Shown here: piece by piece, positions 23,401 through 35,621 of the stretch
Numbering within the stretch: the stretch's first letter is position 1
How the letters are laid out: each line of letters begins with the position of its first letter
Origin: Lunularia cruciata
Taxonomy: Eukaryota > Streptophyta > Marchantiopsida > Lunulariales > Lunulariaceae
DNA length: 64,000 bases
Assembly: GCA_948567375.1 (NCBI GenBank)
Contig: OX419762.1
Coordinates: 22,212,608-22,276,607 of the forward strand
Direction: 5' to 3'
Made by a program: the position numbers and the translations under genes
Notes under the pieces: model-generated
The model's database searches: none
Seen by the model: only the letters and a program-made list of their open reading frames with translations
What the model was told of the DNA's origin: nothing

Positions 23401-26400
23401 ATTTACATCTATCTATTTAGATTATTTCTAAGATGTGAAAAATCTTATTGTTTTCCATTAAATTTTTTGGGGTGTTATTTTAACCAGTATGACTAAATTG
23501 TCTCTTCCTTTATTTACATGATACACTTCTGGTTCATTTTTATTGGGTATTAGCTGAGTGACTTAAGGACCTGTGCGCGCGTAATTCCTGGTCACTAGTC
23601 ATGATCTATTGTGTTTATCATCTACTTCAAATAATTATCAAGGTATATTACATTTACCAAAATGGCTAGATAGACTAAAAATAATTAAAAAACTCTGAAA
23701 AGCTGGTTCCGGAGATTCCTGGAAACATCCTACCCACCTATCAAGATGGGTAATCAATGTCTTAGTTACTGAGTATGGTGATCTGCTGTTGTGTACAGCT
23801 TGATGCGACAAATGGCAACCTGCAGTGACCAATTTGGCTGGCTCCAAGACACAAGAGGCATTAGGCATAATGGATTTGCTTTCATGAACACATTGCCAAA
23901 TTGCTATTGATTTGTCAGTGAGTATAGTGCCTCCTGTTGTGAGACGAGAAGCGTGAGTGAGACCCCACGTTGAATCGGCAGAGATTCATAAACGGTGGAA
24001 GTTCTAGATGGTAGTACTCTAAAGCTGTGTTCACAAGGATGAAATTTCAAGCAAGTGACGATGTCTACGTAACCTTGCCATTTTCAACATCTTGACTATA
24101 GTGTCAAAACCAGGCACACATGACTTCACAAATATAAGACAAACGCACGGACTGAAACTCTCCACCTGGTCTTGTTTTCAAGCGCTTTCTGAAGCAGTCT
24201 CGTATGAGTAGAGTTGAGGATTCGAGCTTTGACTTCCTGCCATTGTACCTGATCTCTCATAATCCTAATGCTGGAAGACGGGGCGCACTCCGTGGGTTTG
24301 CCCAGGGTGTCTATGCGATCTCAGCGTTTCTAGGCGACAAATATTTGTTGGAAGTTTGACAACTTTACGGAATATTCATCGAATACCTCATCGTCAGGAG
24401 ATGATTCTGTTTTTTAATGGTGTCTTGTATTAACAGGATTAACCAATTTGGAATGTAGCCACATGTCTATCGTCAGAAGTAAAATGCGAGCTCAAGGTAT
24501 CTATATTGAGTGCCCATGAAATTCTGATGCTTTACGTATGCTTTGCTTTACGTATTTCGTGAGTATATTTCTTAGCCTGGACAAAAGTACTACATGGAAA
24601 GAGAGCTCGACACATTGAAAATCAGAAAGCAGAGCGAACATTATCGATGACGCCTGCGAACGCTGTTTGTCGCTTTTTTTGTACGCAGTTTACTTTCTTT
24701 CCCTGTCTTTTCTTAATTTCTGAGAATAATCATGAAAAATTGTCACTGTGAGTCCATGAATGTATATGAAATAGGAATTGTATTTACTGGCTATGTGTCT
24801 CAGCACGGAATGAAGTAAATTACCAATATTTAATGTACGAATCTCATAACTTAATACTTCCTTCAACCGCTATCTAAGTACAATCTCTTCAGCTGTCAAA
24901 TTTGTTGATACCCTGGCAGGGATGGCAGACCAGACCTTTGAGAATAACAAAATTGATACTGCTCTACCACGTCATGAGAGGCGAAGCTCGGTGTGGTGGT
25001 GAAATCGATGCAGGGAACGTCCTTGTTCAACGAAAACAGTCTATCTCGGCTGAGGTCAATCTCTCAAACAGTGGAAATATGGTAATGTCATTCCACACGC
25101 TTTGTGTTCTCTGTGACCTGACTTCTGCAACGAAACACCGTGTATAGTTCTTTCGACCCAACCGAACCCAACGGGGTGATGGATGCTCTTAGTTTGAAGC
25201 TACTTAAGTCACTGTCCATTACACCATCAAGTTCTACAGCATAGTTCCTCGATTAAAACTACTGAATCATGGACTTGATGTGATTTCTAGGATCTAACAT
25301 CAATTTGCTCAATTTCACGTAAGAGAGGTATACAGCAAAGGCTGCTGGGGTACTTACCAATATTCTCATAATGAGTACGAATTTATTTGATTCCATTGCG
25401 GGATTGAGCAGCTGAGTAGTAATATGCTTAGGGCTCAGTGTACATGTACACTTTCACGTTCGTCTCAAACAAATATCAGCTGACGTTGGGCACTTTGGAT
25501 AATCTTTCGATTACGCTATAATTCTACTGGTGATTCTCATTTAGAAATCCTTTCCTGAGTCAGTCCCTGAGAAGCCTCTTAGCTCACTGCCCTTGTTTGT
25601 CTATCCACTTCTTTAGATCTCCAAATCTAGATTGCCTCGAGTCCTCACCTCTCCAGTCTTCCACACCTCAACCAATCAAATCGCTTCGACCAACAAAATT
25701 AGAGTCTCCAGGTTGTGACCGTGGGTCTAGGTCTATTGATTGAACAAGGAGTACAGTTTCCGGAGAAGCTGGCCTGGATTGTGGTCTGCGCTCAATTAGT
25801 TGTCCGCGTGCTTCAGCATTCGAACCTGTGCTGACATGTGTTAAGAACTCGGGTGACTCTACTTGTCTCCTGAATTGAAAAACATTATCACTGCACGTGC
25901 AGTGGAAAGAGCCAACATCCCTTATTAGCTTATGAGCTAAAATAAGTTTCCCGTACGACTCGCATATTGCTTCATTCCATGTCTGTATATTAAGCCAGGT
26001 GGCCGGGCCGCGAATATTCAATATGCTTTAGCTGCAAAGTTGGAAGTTGAATTCATGCAATGCTTTCGTCAGGTGGATTAAGGACGAGGTTGATCAGAAG
26101 GATCTGTCTGCACGACCTGGCCATCGGTCGAGTTTAATCTAAAGCCTAGCTGGCGGAGAGACATGTAATGAAATGACTGCTGAAGCTTGGAGAAATTAAA
26201 GCAAAGATCGAAAAATGGGAATGCATGCATAATGGATTTCAAAACTGGAGCCTTCTATCTGGGATCATGTTTGAGAAGAAAAGACTGCAGTCGAGACCAC
26301 GTAGGTATTGAGAATCCCTGTGTATGAAGCACAGAACACTGGAGTACGGCGAATGTGACGAAAAGCACTTTAAACAGAGCAAAAAACAAAGAGAAACACA

Positions 26401-27102
26401 AAGACAGTCTGACTATAGCTAACATGATCTTCAGTAAGATCATATTAATTATATGCAGTACTCCAAGAGTAGATAGGATATAGCCGCTTGATAAATTAAG
26501 ACTGCTCCCATCAGGTCAGACCCTGCCATCAGGTCAGCGAGTGGAGTTTTGGTATACAGCTAGATTCTGTAGATCGGAGTTTGGCCCCTACCTATGGGTA
26601 ATCAAGACCTGATTGTCACTTGGGAAACGTTTCTCTCTCACTGAGACCCCTTGTCAACTAGAACATTTTGCTTTCTTTCTCACACATCTAATTTCACAAA
26701 CTCATAAGAAGCTCCAGGTCTGCAGTTCTGCTTGAACACAGCTCTCATCCTCAAAAATATGCTAATGCATTTCGAGGATGAGCTGTAGGCGCATCATCTC
26801 CAGCTCCATCCAGATCGAGAGACTTCTTCCTTTCGTTGTGGAATTGAACACTACGGTAGTTCCATCTCTGAGCAAATAAGCGTTGAACACGCATGGCAAG
26901 CACGGGTTTGGACACTTGAAACAGTAGCGGCTCAAATTTTAGAGCGTCTTCTGTAATCACTTGCGCATTGAATGCCAGCATACAGCGTTCAAAGTCCATG
27001 CGAAAAATTATCCACGCGAAAAATTATCCACGGACTTCTCTTTCCTTCTATTAATACCAGTTCCAGCTTAGAGCATCAACTACAATTACTTGAATTACAT
27101 GA
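17470..27102. other. long gene-poor intergenic region
   Basis: About 9.6 kb without a supportable gene. 19700-23600 is especially AT-rich; the ends are more balanced. A perfect inverted repeat lies at 21376-21409. Around 22440-22900 phrases such as AGCCAAATTTAT and GAGTTTAG recur loosely, suggesting an old decayed repeat. None of the short open frames shows a known domain. Confidence 0.4.
21371..21409. repeat. overlapping inverted repeats able to form alternative hairpins
   Basis: GAAATGGACATTTC (21376-21389) and GAAATGTCCATTTC (21396-21409) are perfect reverse complements over 14 bp with a 6-base loop. A second pairing, TGCTTGAAAT with ATTTCAAGCA (10 bp, 4-base loop), starts at 21371 and overlaps the first. 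The two folds exclude each other. Confidence 0.8.
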
Positions 27103-27630
27103 ATGTTGAATGCTAAAGCACTCAGAATTCAACGGAGAATTCTCCTCGGACTCCAGCTTCCTTGCTCGCAAGAAACACCCAAAATTACGCAGCAGCAGCT
27201 GGCCGCACTGTATTTGCAAATCTCAATATTGCTCAAATGCAATGTAACACAATCAGGTCCACGACCTCAAAGTGCAGAATTGATGAGATCACATCTAAAT
27301 CGACCCATGAATTATTATCCTGCAGTAATCAACGAGTTGGAGTCTGCTCTGAACAGTGCAGTGGTTCCTGTGAAGGAGCTCATGATTACTGAAATCAACT
27401 TCTCCAAATATTTCGCCATTCTTCTTGGCTGCAATGCTTGGAAATGTCTTCTCTCTGTCATGTACGCCCGGCGCTGTTTGGAATCACACTATCTCATCTC
27501 CGCTCATCTAGGAAGTGAAGACATCCATCTATTCTGCCTTTCCTGCATCTCTTCACCGAAAAGTTGGTCGGCAGATGATCTTAACCCCTACAGTATAAAT
27601 GTAATGGGTCTCATCATGATAATCAAGTGA
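27103..27630 (+). CDS. unrecognised open frame of 175 residues
   Basis: An ATG-started frame in otherwise gene-poor sequence. I recognise no family. It is rich in Leu, Ser and Ile with scattered Cys, begins MLNAKALRIQRRILL, and has no clear signal peptide or repeat. Codon use does not obviously differ from the surroundings. It may be a chance open frame; its length is the only argument for it. Confidence 0.15.
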   Translation: MLNAKALRIQRRILLGLQLPCSQETPKITQQQLAALYLQISILLKCNVTQSGPRPQSAELMRSHLNRPMNYYPAVINELESALNSAVVPVKELMITEINFSKYFAILLGCNAWKCLLSVMYARRCLESHYLISAHLGSEDIHLFCLSCISSPKSWSADDLNPYSINVMGLIMIIK

Positions 27631-28142
27631 TTTAAACTCTCAACTACGTGATGATGAAGAATTTCTACAAATTTCTCTCCTGAGCAAATTTGAGTTCAAG
27701 AATTCTAGTAATGGTAATCTAATGATGTACTGGTGATTTTCCAATATTTTAGAAGCGTAATCTCCTTCTCTTTGCCTTTAAAAATATTCTCTCCAGTTAC
27801 CTTTGCTGGCAAGATACTCTTGGAGTGAATAGTCTATGAGATTAGGGTCTCTGCCTTTGGCCTGGTGACACGTGCTAAGAAGACTGGTATCAGACCTCAT
27901 TTTGGTATTCTTTCCATGATATCATGCCACTATCAACCACTATTCTTTTCCCATTGAAATCCAAATCAAAGCAGTTGTGGAGAAAATTTTACACTTTCCA
28001 TATCGATTTATACTTGTTGCACAAGCTGTCTCCTAAGGACGCGTCAAATAACTCGCAATGATTACTGTAGGTGCCTTTCTTGACCGCTGGAAAGAGCAGC
28101 TAGAAATCTAAACCTTTGCATTCTCTCTCTTACTTGCCACCG
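27631..28142. other. intergenic DNA between open frame and tandem repeat
   Basis: Nothing recognisable seen. Confidence 0.3.
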
Positions 28143-28386
28143 AATTCTCAGAAAGTATTCTTAAGCAGGTCAAGAAGTATTATGTGAATATATCTATCCT
28201 CGACAAGCTAAACCTCGGAACAAATTCTCAGAAAGTATTCTTAAGCAGATCAAGAAGTATTATGTGAATATATCTATCCTCGACAAGCTAAACCTCGGAA
28301 CAAATTCTCAGAAATTATTCTTCAGCAGATCAAGAAGTATTATGTGAATATATCTATCCTCAACAAGCTAAACCTCGGAACAAATT
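28143..28386 (+). repeat. 80-bp tandem repeat, three copies
   Basis: Three head-to-tail copies of an 80-bp unit start at 28143, 28223 and 28303 with AATTCTCAGAAAG/T and end in AACCTCGGAACA. Copies 1 and 2 are almost identical; copy 3 has a few changes (for example AAGTATTCTTAAGC becomes AATTATTCTTCAGC). The unit has no spacer structure and no coding sense. Confidence 0.9.
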
Positions 28387-28727
28387 TAGAGCAAAACAGG
28401 ATATGTTGAGAGCCGTGATCCGAGAATGTTAGTCGAGAACAGACCGCGGAGTTTTTTCCAGAAGCTTCCCTATCATCGCTTATATAGTCTATTATTTTAC
28501 ATAGATTTCACCGCGAGAGAAGAACGAGGAAAATCGTAAAAGTAAGCGTCATCACGTCAGAGTTAATGCTATTACGACGAGATGTTTAGGCTTTAACGAA
28601 ACCTCAGAGAATTTCTTTCGTTCTCATAATGCTACCGGTGGTTTTCCTTCCTCAAAGGACTCATCGAAGAAAGATTGGGCCGGAGAGTCCAACGACATCC
28701 TTTTCTTCTAAAGAAGGGTATTCATCA

Positions 28728-29320
28728 CTAGGAACATGCGAACTTGCGGAGACCATGCTCAGATTTTGTGCATGGCACCCATTCCGGAGAATAGAGAGTA
28801 GCGTTTGCGATCAGGCTAGATTCGTCAAGCTCAGAGAATAGACCTAAGAAAGGGAACCTGGAGTTTAAAATTTTGCTCCTAGGTATAGTTCGACCGTTCG
28901 ACCGTTCGATTTGCGGCGAGTATGGCGCTGACACCTGTTGTCCTAATATTCGAGTTAAGGAATTTGAATATTTATTAACAGAAAAGAAAGTCTTGAATAG
29001 CCCTCCCAGACCAAAGCTAGCCTTGAAGACTCGTCTTTGAGCACAAACAAATGGTGACCATCTGTCCCGGTACAAGTTCCTAGGGAACCTCGTTAGTGAG
29101 GTCAACTCTGAAGGGTTGCCGGTACCCGGTGAGTGTTTCCATCGGCATATCTCCCAAAGAGACGCTTTTTGCTAATTCCAATGAAGGGCGTTTGGAAAAT
29201 CTTATGGCATTCCAGTAACAGGTTCGATTTAAACTTTGATGGTAAGCTTGACCCGCCAATCGAGCTACCGGGATTGTTGCAATTCGGGATCGCCGGTAAG
29301 AAGAAGGCGGCCGCCGCCAT
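28728..29320 (-). CDS. possible first exon(s) of a plastid-targeted protein (minus strand)
   Basis: On the minus strand an ATG at 29320 opens MAAAAFFLPAIPNCNN, followed by a Ser-rich, basic, acid-poor stretch to about 29130 (SSLPSKFKSN, ISKKRLFGRYADG). That is the look of a chloroplast transit peptide. A second open frame immediately downstream reads CAQRRVFKASFGLGGLFK (about 29040-28985), which resembles the junction between transit peptide and mature plastid protein. The two frames differ, so a short intron or a frameshift would have to join them; I could not find a donor/acceptor pair that keeps phase. No downstream exons are recognised. It could be a decayed gene copy or chance. Confidence 0.3.
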
Positions 29321-29639
29321 CAGTCAAAGGCAACATCATTGACCAGATATCTGGACCGCCTTTGTTACCTTGTCAGGATTGTTGCTGGTCAAAGAAAACT
29401 TTTGGGTCAAACCAGTTTTGCCCGCCATTGTCACAGGCATTGGCCGGTAAACTCTTCAACTTTGGTTACAGCCTTCTGGTTACGACTTCTCCGTATGAAT
29501 TACTCCCAGAGCTGACCAACTACTACCAACAGTTTATGTCACCTGACCCGCAGCATCGCCACAAATCAAGGGATACAGAACACACGTGCATTTATAGTAT
29601 ATAGTAGTAGCAGTTGATCAACTAGTAGCTGTAACGATG

Positions 29640-32600
29640 GGTTCCGTAACTTTTCCTCCCGATTTTCTTATTCGTTCGAAATGGTCGATAACGCTATATA
29701 TTATAGGAATAATGAAAAACATCGATTATATAACAGAAATTATGTTTCTATTTAAATCAATAAAATTTGAGGTGACATAAGTTATACTTTTATTTTAAAT
29801 AATAATTTATTAAATTCATAATCTTGAGAAAATCACAAGCTATTTTTTTATCTTGTAAAATATTTTAAAAATAAAATTTCACTGGCCATACTTTTCATGT
29901 ATATTACATTCAATTTTGGTTTTAAGTAATAACAACTTCATTAGCATTTGGAATCTTTTCTGGTAATATAGTCTGAATTTTATATGTGAATTTATTTACT
30001 CTTCATAAAAGAATTTGTTTGGAAAAATTTTAATTTAATTTTAATTTTTTGAATGGTCTATTTTCAATTCATGTTTCTTTGCTTCATTCATTGAGCACAT
30101 ATGAAATCATTCAAGTTATGATTCAACCCTACATTTTTTGAGCCTTGGAGTGATTACATGATTATCACTTGTTTCAAGGCTATTCGTGGGTATTGTTGAT
30201 TCGTTTGAAGCCGGTTGCTGGATGAAGGCTATACTTACCACTTATCATTGCTTGATTGAAAATTCTGAATTCAATAAGTTTAAACCGGGAAAACATATCT
30301 CATAGATATTGGCAGTATTTTCCTTTTTGAGGGGTATGAATCCCAAATTCCTAATTAAATAGGCAATCTGAATAATTGACTCAAACTGAGAAGGTAGTCT
30401 ATAAAAATAAAATGATAACAGAATAAAAGTTTCTGAAAAGTATATATATTCACAAATGTTGACTACAAAGACTATCCATATAAGAAGTACATATTATCTT
30501 CAATAGTAGACTATAGTGACTTGTTTAGTACATTATGTCATGTCCCCTTTGTAATCTAGCTTAAGAAGTTTTATTACCTGCATAATTATCAAATTTACTT
30601 CTTTCTTGACTGGTTTCTAGTGACGTATTCTGATAGTTATCTATAGTCATAAAGAAATTTAGCTTTTTCCTGAACTCATTCTTGTGACATTTTTTCACAA
30701 ATTTATCTTGAGTTACTTTCTACTCTAGAATAACTTTCAAAATCAATTTTCTCAATGAATTAGTTCCTTTATATTCTTCTTCTCTCTTTATTGTACTTCC
30801 TACTCTTTATCTTCTTTGAAATATGGAAAAAAATTTGGAACCGATGATAAAGTAGACATGTAGTACATTTGGGGAACATTCTTATCTGACTACCTCTAAT
30901 GGAATAAGAGTGAACTTAGACAATGACGGCTGCAAAACAGCCCACTCGCATACTCTTAGTTTATGGGATTCTATTAACGAGGCTTTGTCAAGTAATGCCA
31001 ATTTTCTTAGTAAATTGCTAGCAATTGTAAGCTTATTTTACTTAAGGCATTTTAGAGTATACTTTTATAAGATCTTGAAAATGAAATAATTTGGATGAAC
31101 TACTGTAGCATTGGTGTATCATAAATATCCTCATTGAAATGACAAGGTGATTTTGATATACAAAATTTATTAATTGTTTTAAGTGCATACTTACCTAGAA
31201 AAATTAAATTAAATTATTTTTTTCAAATTTAATTCCTATCTTATTAATGATGTTCTCTGATAAATTTTTGATTTTAATAAAAATTTGTTTTTACCAAAAT
31301 GAAAGGAAAATTTCTGGAAATTAGAATATCACCATAATCATAAGTTTTCACCATGTAAATCTGCCACCATAAAATCTAACAAAAATAGATTGAAGTTGAG
31401 ATAATAGCTGAAAATCAAGAAAATAGAGATATAGAGCTATGCCCTTAGAGTTTTCTTGTATCCCTAGCATGTGAAGGTCGTGAATAATGCAAAAAATACA
31501 ACTTTTAGATGATAATTCTCTAAAAACCATAAATGATCCACGAAAACTCCATGAAACTTTGCTACTTAGTGCTTACAGTTTTGACCTCCATTGTATAACT
31601 TCCTCCTCGGGTGATTAAATTCATCTTGTCATAAAACGTAGCCGGTAGAAATTCACAATGTATTTAGTAGCAACTTCTTAATATTTTATATAGAGAAATA
31701 TTTTATATAATGTAGGGTACCAAAAATTCCATAGAAGAAGAGAAATTTTATTTTGTACTAGAGTAACCGAGTGTATCAATAACGATACTTTTAATCTACA
31801 TTATGGCAACCTTTAGATTTTAAAACTGTATTAAATATCGAATTTTAGATTGGATTTTGGATTAATGTATTATTATCATGCACACTAATTAAAGAGACTG
31901 AAGACTAACCCAAAAAATACTAAACTTAACCATCAGTGCGGAGTATTTTCCACATTAGTGACAGAAAATCATTGTAGGTCTGATCCAAGCGAATGGGCGA
32001 CTGAATTTTTCAAAGGGTGCATCGGTACCTGAAAAGTCTACTTGATTCTAGTAGGAGAAGAAACTTTACGGTAGATAAAAAGTTTTCAATGTTTGAAGTC
32101 TTTCTCAGCGTTGATAAAGACATATTTGTCCAAATCCAACAAATGTCTTTCCCAAATAACCAAATTGGGAGAGTTATAATAACTTTGCGCATGTGGAATT
32201 TCCATTGCAGGAGTTTCTCTTATGAGACGTAGATTTTAATTCTTCTTGAGATTGAGCATTTCTTACAAGGGCATTTGCTAGAACATTGGGGAGTTGATCT
32301 TCTTGTAACAACTAACAGAAGCAATTGGTTGAATCTCCGTTCCTTTCTGAGGTTCAAGTCCTTCCCTCACTCGACCTTCACCTTTATACACTACCGTATC
32401 GACGGGTTCCTTGAAGTCGTAACATATCGCTGATTCGGCACTCGAGAGCCCAGATGAGTCTGTCAAGATTGAACAACACAAATTGGACAAGATGCCAAGT
32501 TATTTTAAGCTCATGGGAAAAACATGTTAGGGTAAACTACTGACTAATTCCTAAATTTCCAACACAGATGGGATGTAGGTGGGTAACAAATAGCCCAATG

Positions 32601-33542
32601 ATATTGAAACTTGGTATAGATTTGGGATACATTAATAGCAGTCAATAAAGTTGACCATTCTCAATTTGGCCTCTATCTGTAAGCTAATAGATTCTCCTCC
32701 AAATAGATTTCATTACCGGTTTCCATTTGAAGATCAACAACCTTCCTAGACTGCAAAGACCACATTCAAATGTCTCCATTCTTGCGCATGCACACTTTTC
32801 AGTCTTCTGGTCCATGCCCAATCTGGCGAGGAGCAGAAACCCATCGCATCACGTCGTGAGTGAACATTCGCAAAGTTTAAGCAAGAATCTTAAGGATGAA
32901 AGTATGAGAGGGCCAAGTCATTCATGACTTTAGAATGAGTCAATATTAGAAGGTAACGTCTTGCACAAATTTTCAAGGTTCTAACCACATGAAGATTCAA
33001 GTTTAGACATATGGAAGTGATATGCTAGAAGATCAAATGACAAGTTTCGAGGTTTTTTACTTCACAATCTTGATTTTTAGTTAATCCCCAGTGAACATAG
33101 TTCACTAAGTGGAGTGCGTAAATACGTAGCAGCCGAGACCTTTCTTTTATCCTACTTTGGACTCTTATTATCCACGAGGATAAGCACCAGTTGTGGATGA
33201 TAATCATTTGGGGATCAGAACCCCGTCCTATAATTAGCAAATTCCGAGAATTCAGAGAGGACCCCACTGTATTTTTAAACGGAGTATATTCTAAACTCTA
33301 TAAGCCCGAAATAGGATATGCTGCACAAATGTGTAATGGGACATACCTCATTTAATAATCACCTGGAAAGGATTCTGCCATGAGCTTAGATGTTTATAGT
33401 CAGCTTTAGGATCCTTGCCCTCCATAGTTCCGTGAACAAACACCAAATTATGAAACTTCAACACACTTCTTGTTCCTTGAAAACTGTCATCGAGATGTAC
33501 GTTTCTTAACAACTAATGGTGAATCTACTAGAAAGCAGGAAG
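29640..33542. other. AT-rich intergenic DNA
   Basis: About 3.9 kb, strongly AT-rich to about 31950, then more balanced. No recognisable coding domain, RNA gene or transposon. A short direct repeat AATATTTTATATA occurs twice near 31679-31711. Confidence 0.45.
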
Positions 33543-33558
33543 AAAGTGGACTTACAAT

Positions 33559-33655
33559 AGGGGGTTAGCCCCATCTTACCCCGTATGTCTACTCCTGGTA
33601 CGGCTTGATGGGGGTCTTCCCGTCCTTCTTGTTATCCTACGCGGTCGCCTTCTTT
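33559..33655 (+). mobile_element. 97-bp LINE 3' end with target-site duplication
   Basis: A plus-strand copy from GGGGTTAGCCCC to GCGGTCGCCTTC. The perfect 16-bp duplication AAAGTGGACTTACAAT lies at 33543-33558 and 33656-33671. It starts at the same 3' UTR hairpin as the copy at 17362-17458. Confidence 0.92.
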
Positions 33656-33671
33656 AAAGTGGACTTACAAT

Positions 33672-35340
33672 CAAACAAAACAAAACAATCATGGTAACGG
33701 AACTCCAGACTGTAGTCAGGGAAACCAGGACCAATAACCAGACTTAAACTGGAGCATCTGTGATCTTCTCTAGAGGACGTGGTGGTGGGCCGCGACCGTA
33801 TTTAGAAGGTACTCAACGTGACCATGTACTCAAGGATGTTTTGGAGACACGTGGCTTAATGCTTGTCCAGCGGATCGATCCAGGGGACTGGCATCGACAA
33901 AGCCTTGGAAGATCTCAGTTCTTAAACTACGAACAAAGTTTAAGCAAAGTATAACTTTTTTTGTTGTTGGGGGAAATAGGCCCAAATATGAGACTTTGTG
34001 CACTTTCCAGATAATCGGACATGCAAACTGAGAGAACTAAGGAAGATAGCATTGGCGAACATAATACAAAGAACGTAAACAGTGACATTCCTTTTCAGTA
34101 ACTTGTGACCGTCCAGCTAATCTAGTCACAGGTTTGGAAGTGAAGTTCACCATCAGTTTTCCTCAGTACAGTTTCTCAGAAGCTGCAGTAGAACTAAATA
34201 GTTACCGCTGTCTTGTACGCACAGTTGGTCCGGTGCACGGCATCAACTCATGTATCCCGTAGGTACTGCTTGTTTTCACTTTACACATGGGGTGAAGACT
34301 TTATCGCTGAAGAGGGGAAGAAAGGAGGAGCAAGTAACCGTAGTTACAATTTCCTTACCCCCGTGCTCCTTCAATCTACGTACTTGTACAGAGTAGTAGA
34401 TTCCGTTTGACCACACCTACAGGGACTAGAGGGGTAACTCACCCACCAGCGGTGAGTTACGTCGACCACGATTGGAGGGATATGGTCGTGTAAATACCAG
34501 TGATTTATCCTGTTTAGATACCTCATTACCCAATATAGATATGTGGTTTTGAATTTTTCTTCTGACTAGAGAGTGTTGCTGAATGTATGAGAGCACAATA
34601 ATTCGTCCTCTTGACTCCCTTAGCACATACGGCGGCAAGCAAAGATTCCCAACCTACTACTACTGCTACTAACACTAGCATTTGATTTCAAAGGGCTTAA
34701 GTACAGATGGGGGTAGGCGACCGCGTAGGAAAACCGAAAGTACAGATGGTAGACTTTTCTGTTCTATCTTATTGAGCATCCTCATCGCAAGACCAGATAA
34801 AAGTAACCTTTTCATATTTGATTAGACCATGATTGAAACTAAATCTTCTACAGACGAGAATGGATGCAAGCAAAGCCAGCAAGCACCTGATAGGGGTAGA
34901 TGAATTTATGTCGTTATTCGAAGGAACCTTGCGTTATTCTTGCCAGCCGCAATATACTTTAAAAGAATGTACTGGAAGTACGAAAAGAAAAGTCCTGTAT
35001 CAGGACCCCTAGGTCTTGCATGTTCCTACCTCGATTTCCTATGAATTTATCGTAGAGTGTACACAATGATGGCTAGGATAGCCCATGAAAGAAGGAAAAT
35101 ATTGGTGTGTCTGGCTCCATGAAGGAAATTTCGGCGGATGCAAGGTCAAGAATATACATACGAGAGTTTGTATGTTTGTATGGTTATTTAAAGCCTAATA
35201 TCTTAAGTCAATCTTTCAAAAGACTGTACACGGTTTCATTACATTCCGGAAGAATGTTCGGTACACACAAACAAACACGGGAACAGCTGAACAGCTGAAG
35301 TCCATAGATTATAGGTCTAAAACATATGTAGAAGACTAAG
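33672..35340. other. intergenic DNA
   Basis: No gene recognised. It holds the 27-bp LINE end at 34711-34737. Open frames (33760-33954, 34213-34410, 34426-34638) are short and without family features. Confidence 0.4.
34711..34737 (-). mobile_element. 27-bp LINE 3' end with target-site duplication
   Basis: Only the last bases of the LINE (GGCGACCGCGTAGGAAAA on the plus strand) are present, preceded by GGGTA. The perfect 12-bp duplication AAGTACAGATGG flanks it at 34699-34710 and 34738-34749. The duplication makes an otherwise negligible match convincing. Confidence 0.85.
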
Positions 35341-35621
35341 AAAATACCAAGGCGACCATGTAGAAAAAACCAAGGACGGGAAGACCCCATCAAGCACTAC
35401 AAGGGAGAGATGAAAAAAGTAAAATGTGCTAAGTTCCAATAGAGTCTATATGAGAAATCTGCACTACTGTACCTAAGATTATAGGGCTATATAAGTTGTA
35501 CGGTCTATCAATAACTGGAACATCCTAAGAAACATCACCTAATGTTATTGTTCTCCTAGGGATTACACCAGCCACTACTCTCTATAGAACAATGAACACA
35601 CATTGTCCAAAATATACTACA

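Noticed and set aside
27000-27033. Tandem GCGAAAAATTATCCAC resembling bacterial DnaA boxes
   Set aside because: TTATCCAC occurs by chance in a plant nuclear context; the duplication is only two 16-bp units.
28143-28386. CRISPR-like array
   Set aside because: The 80-bp units are contiguous with no unique spacers, and the DNA is eukaryotic.
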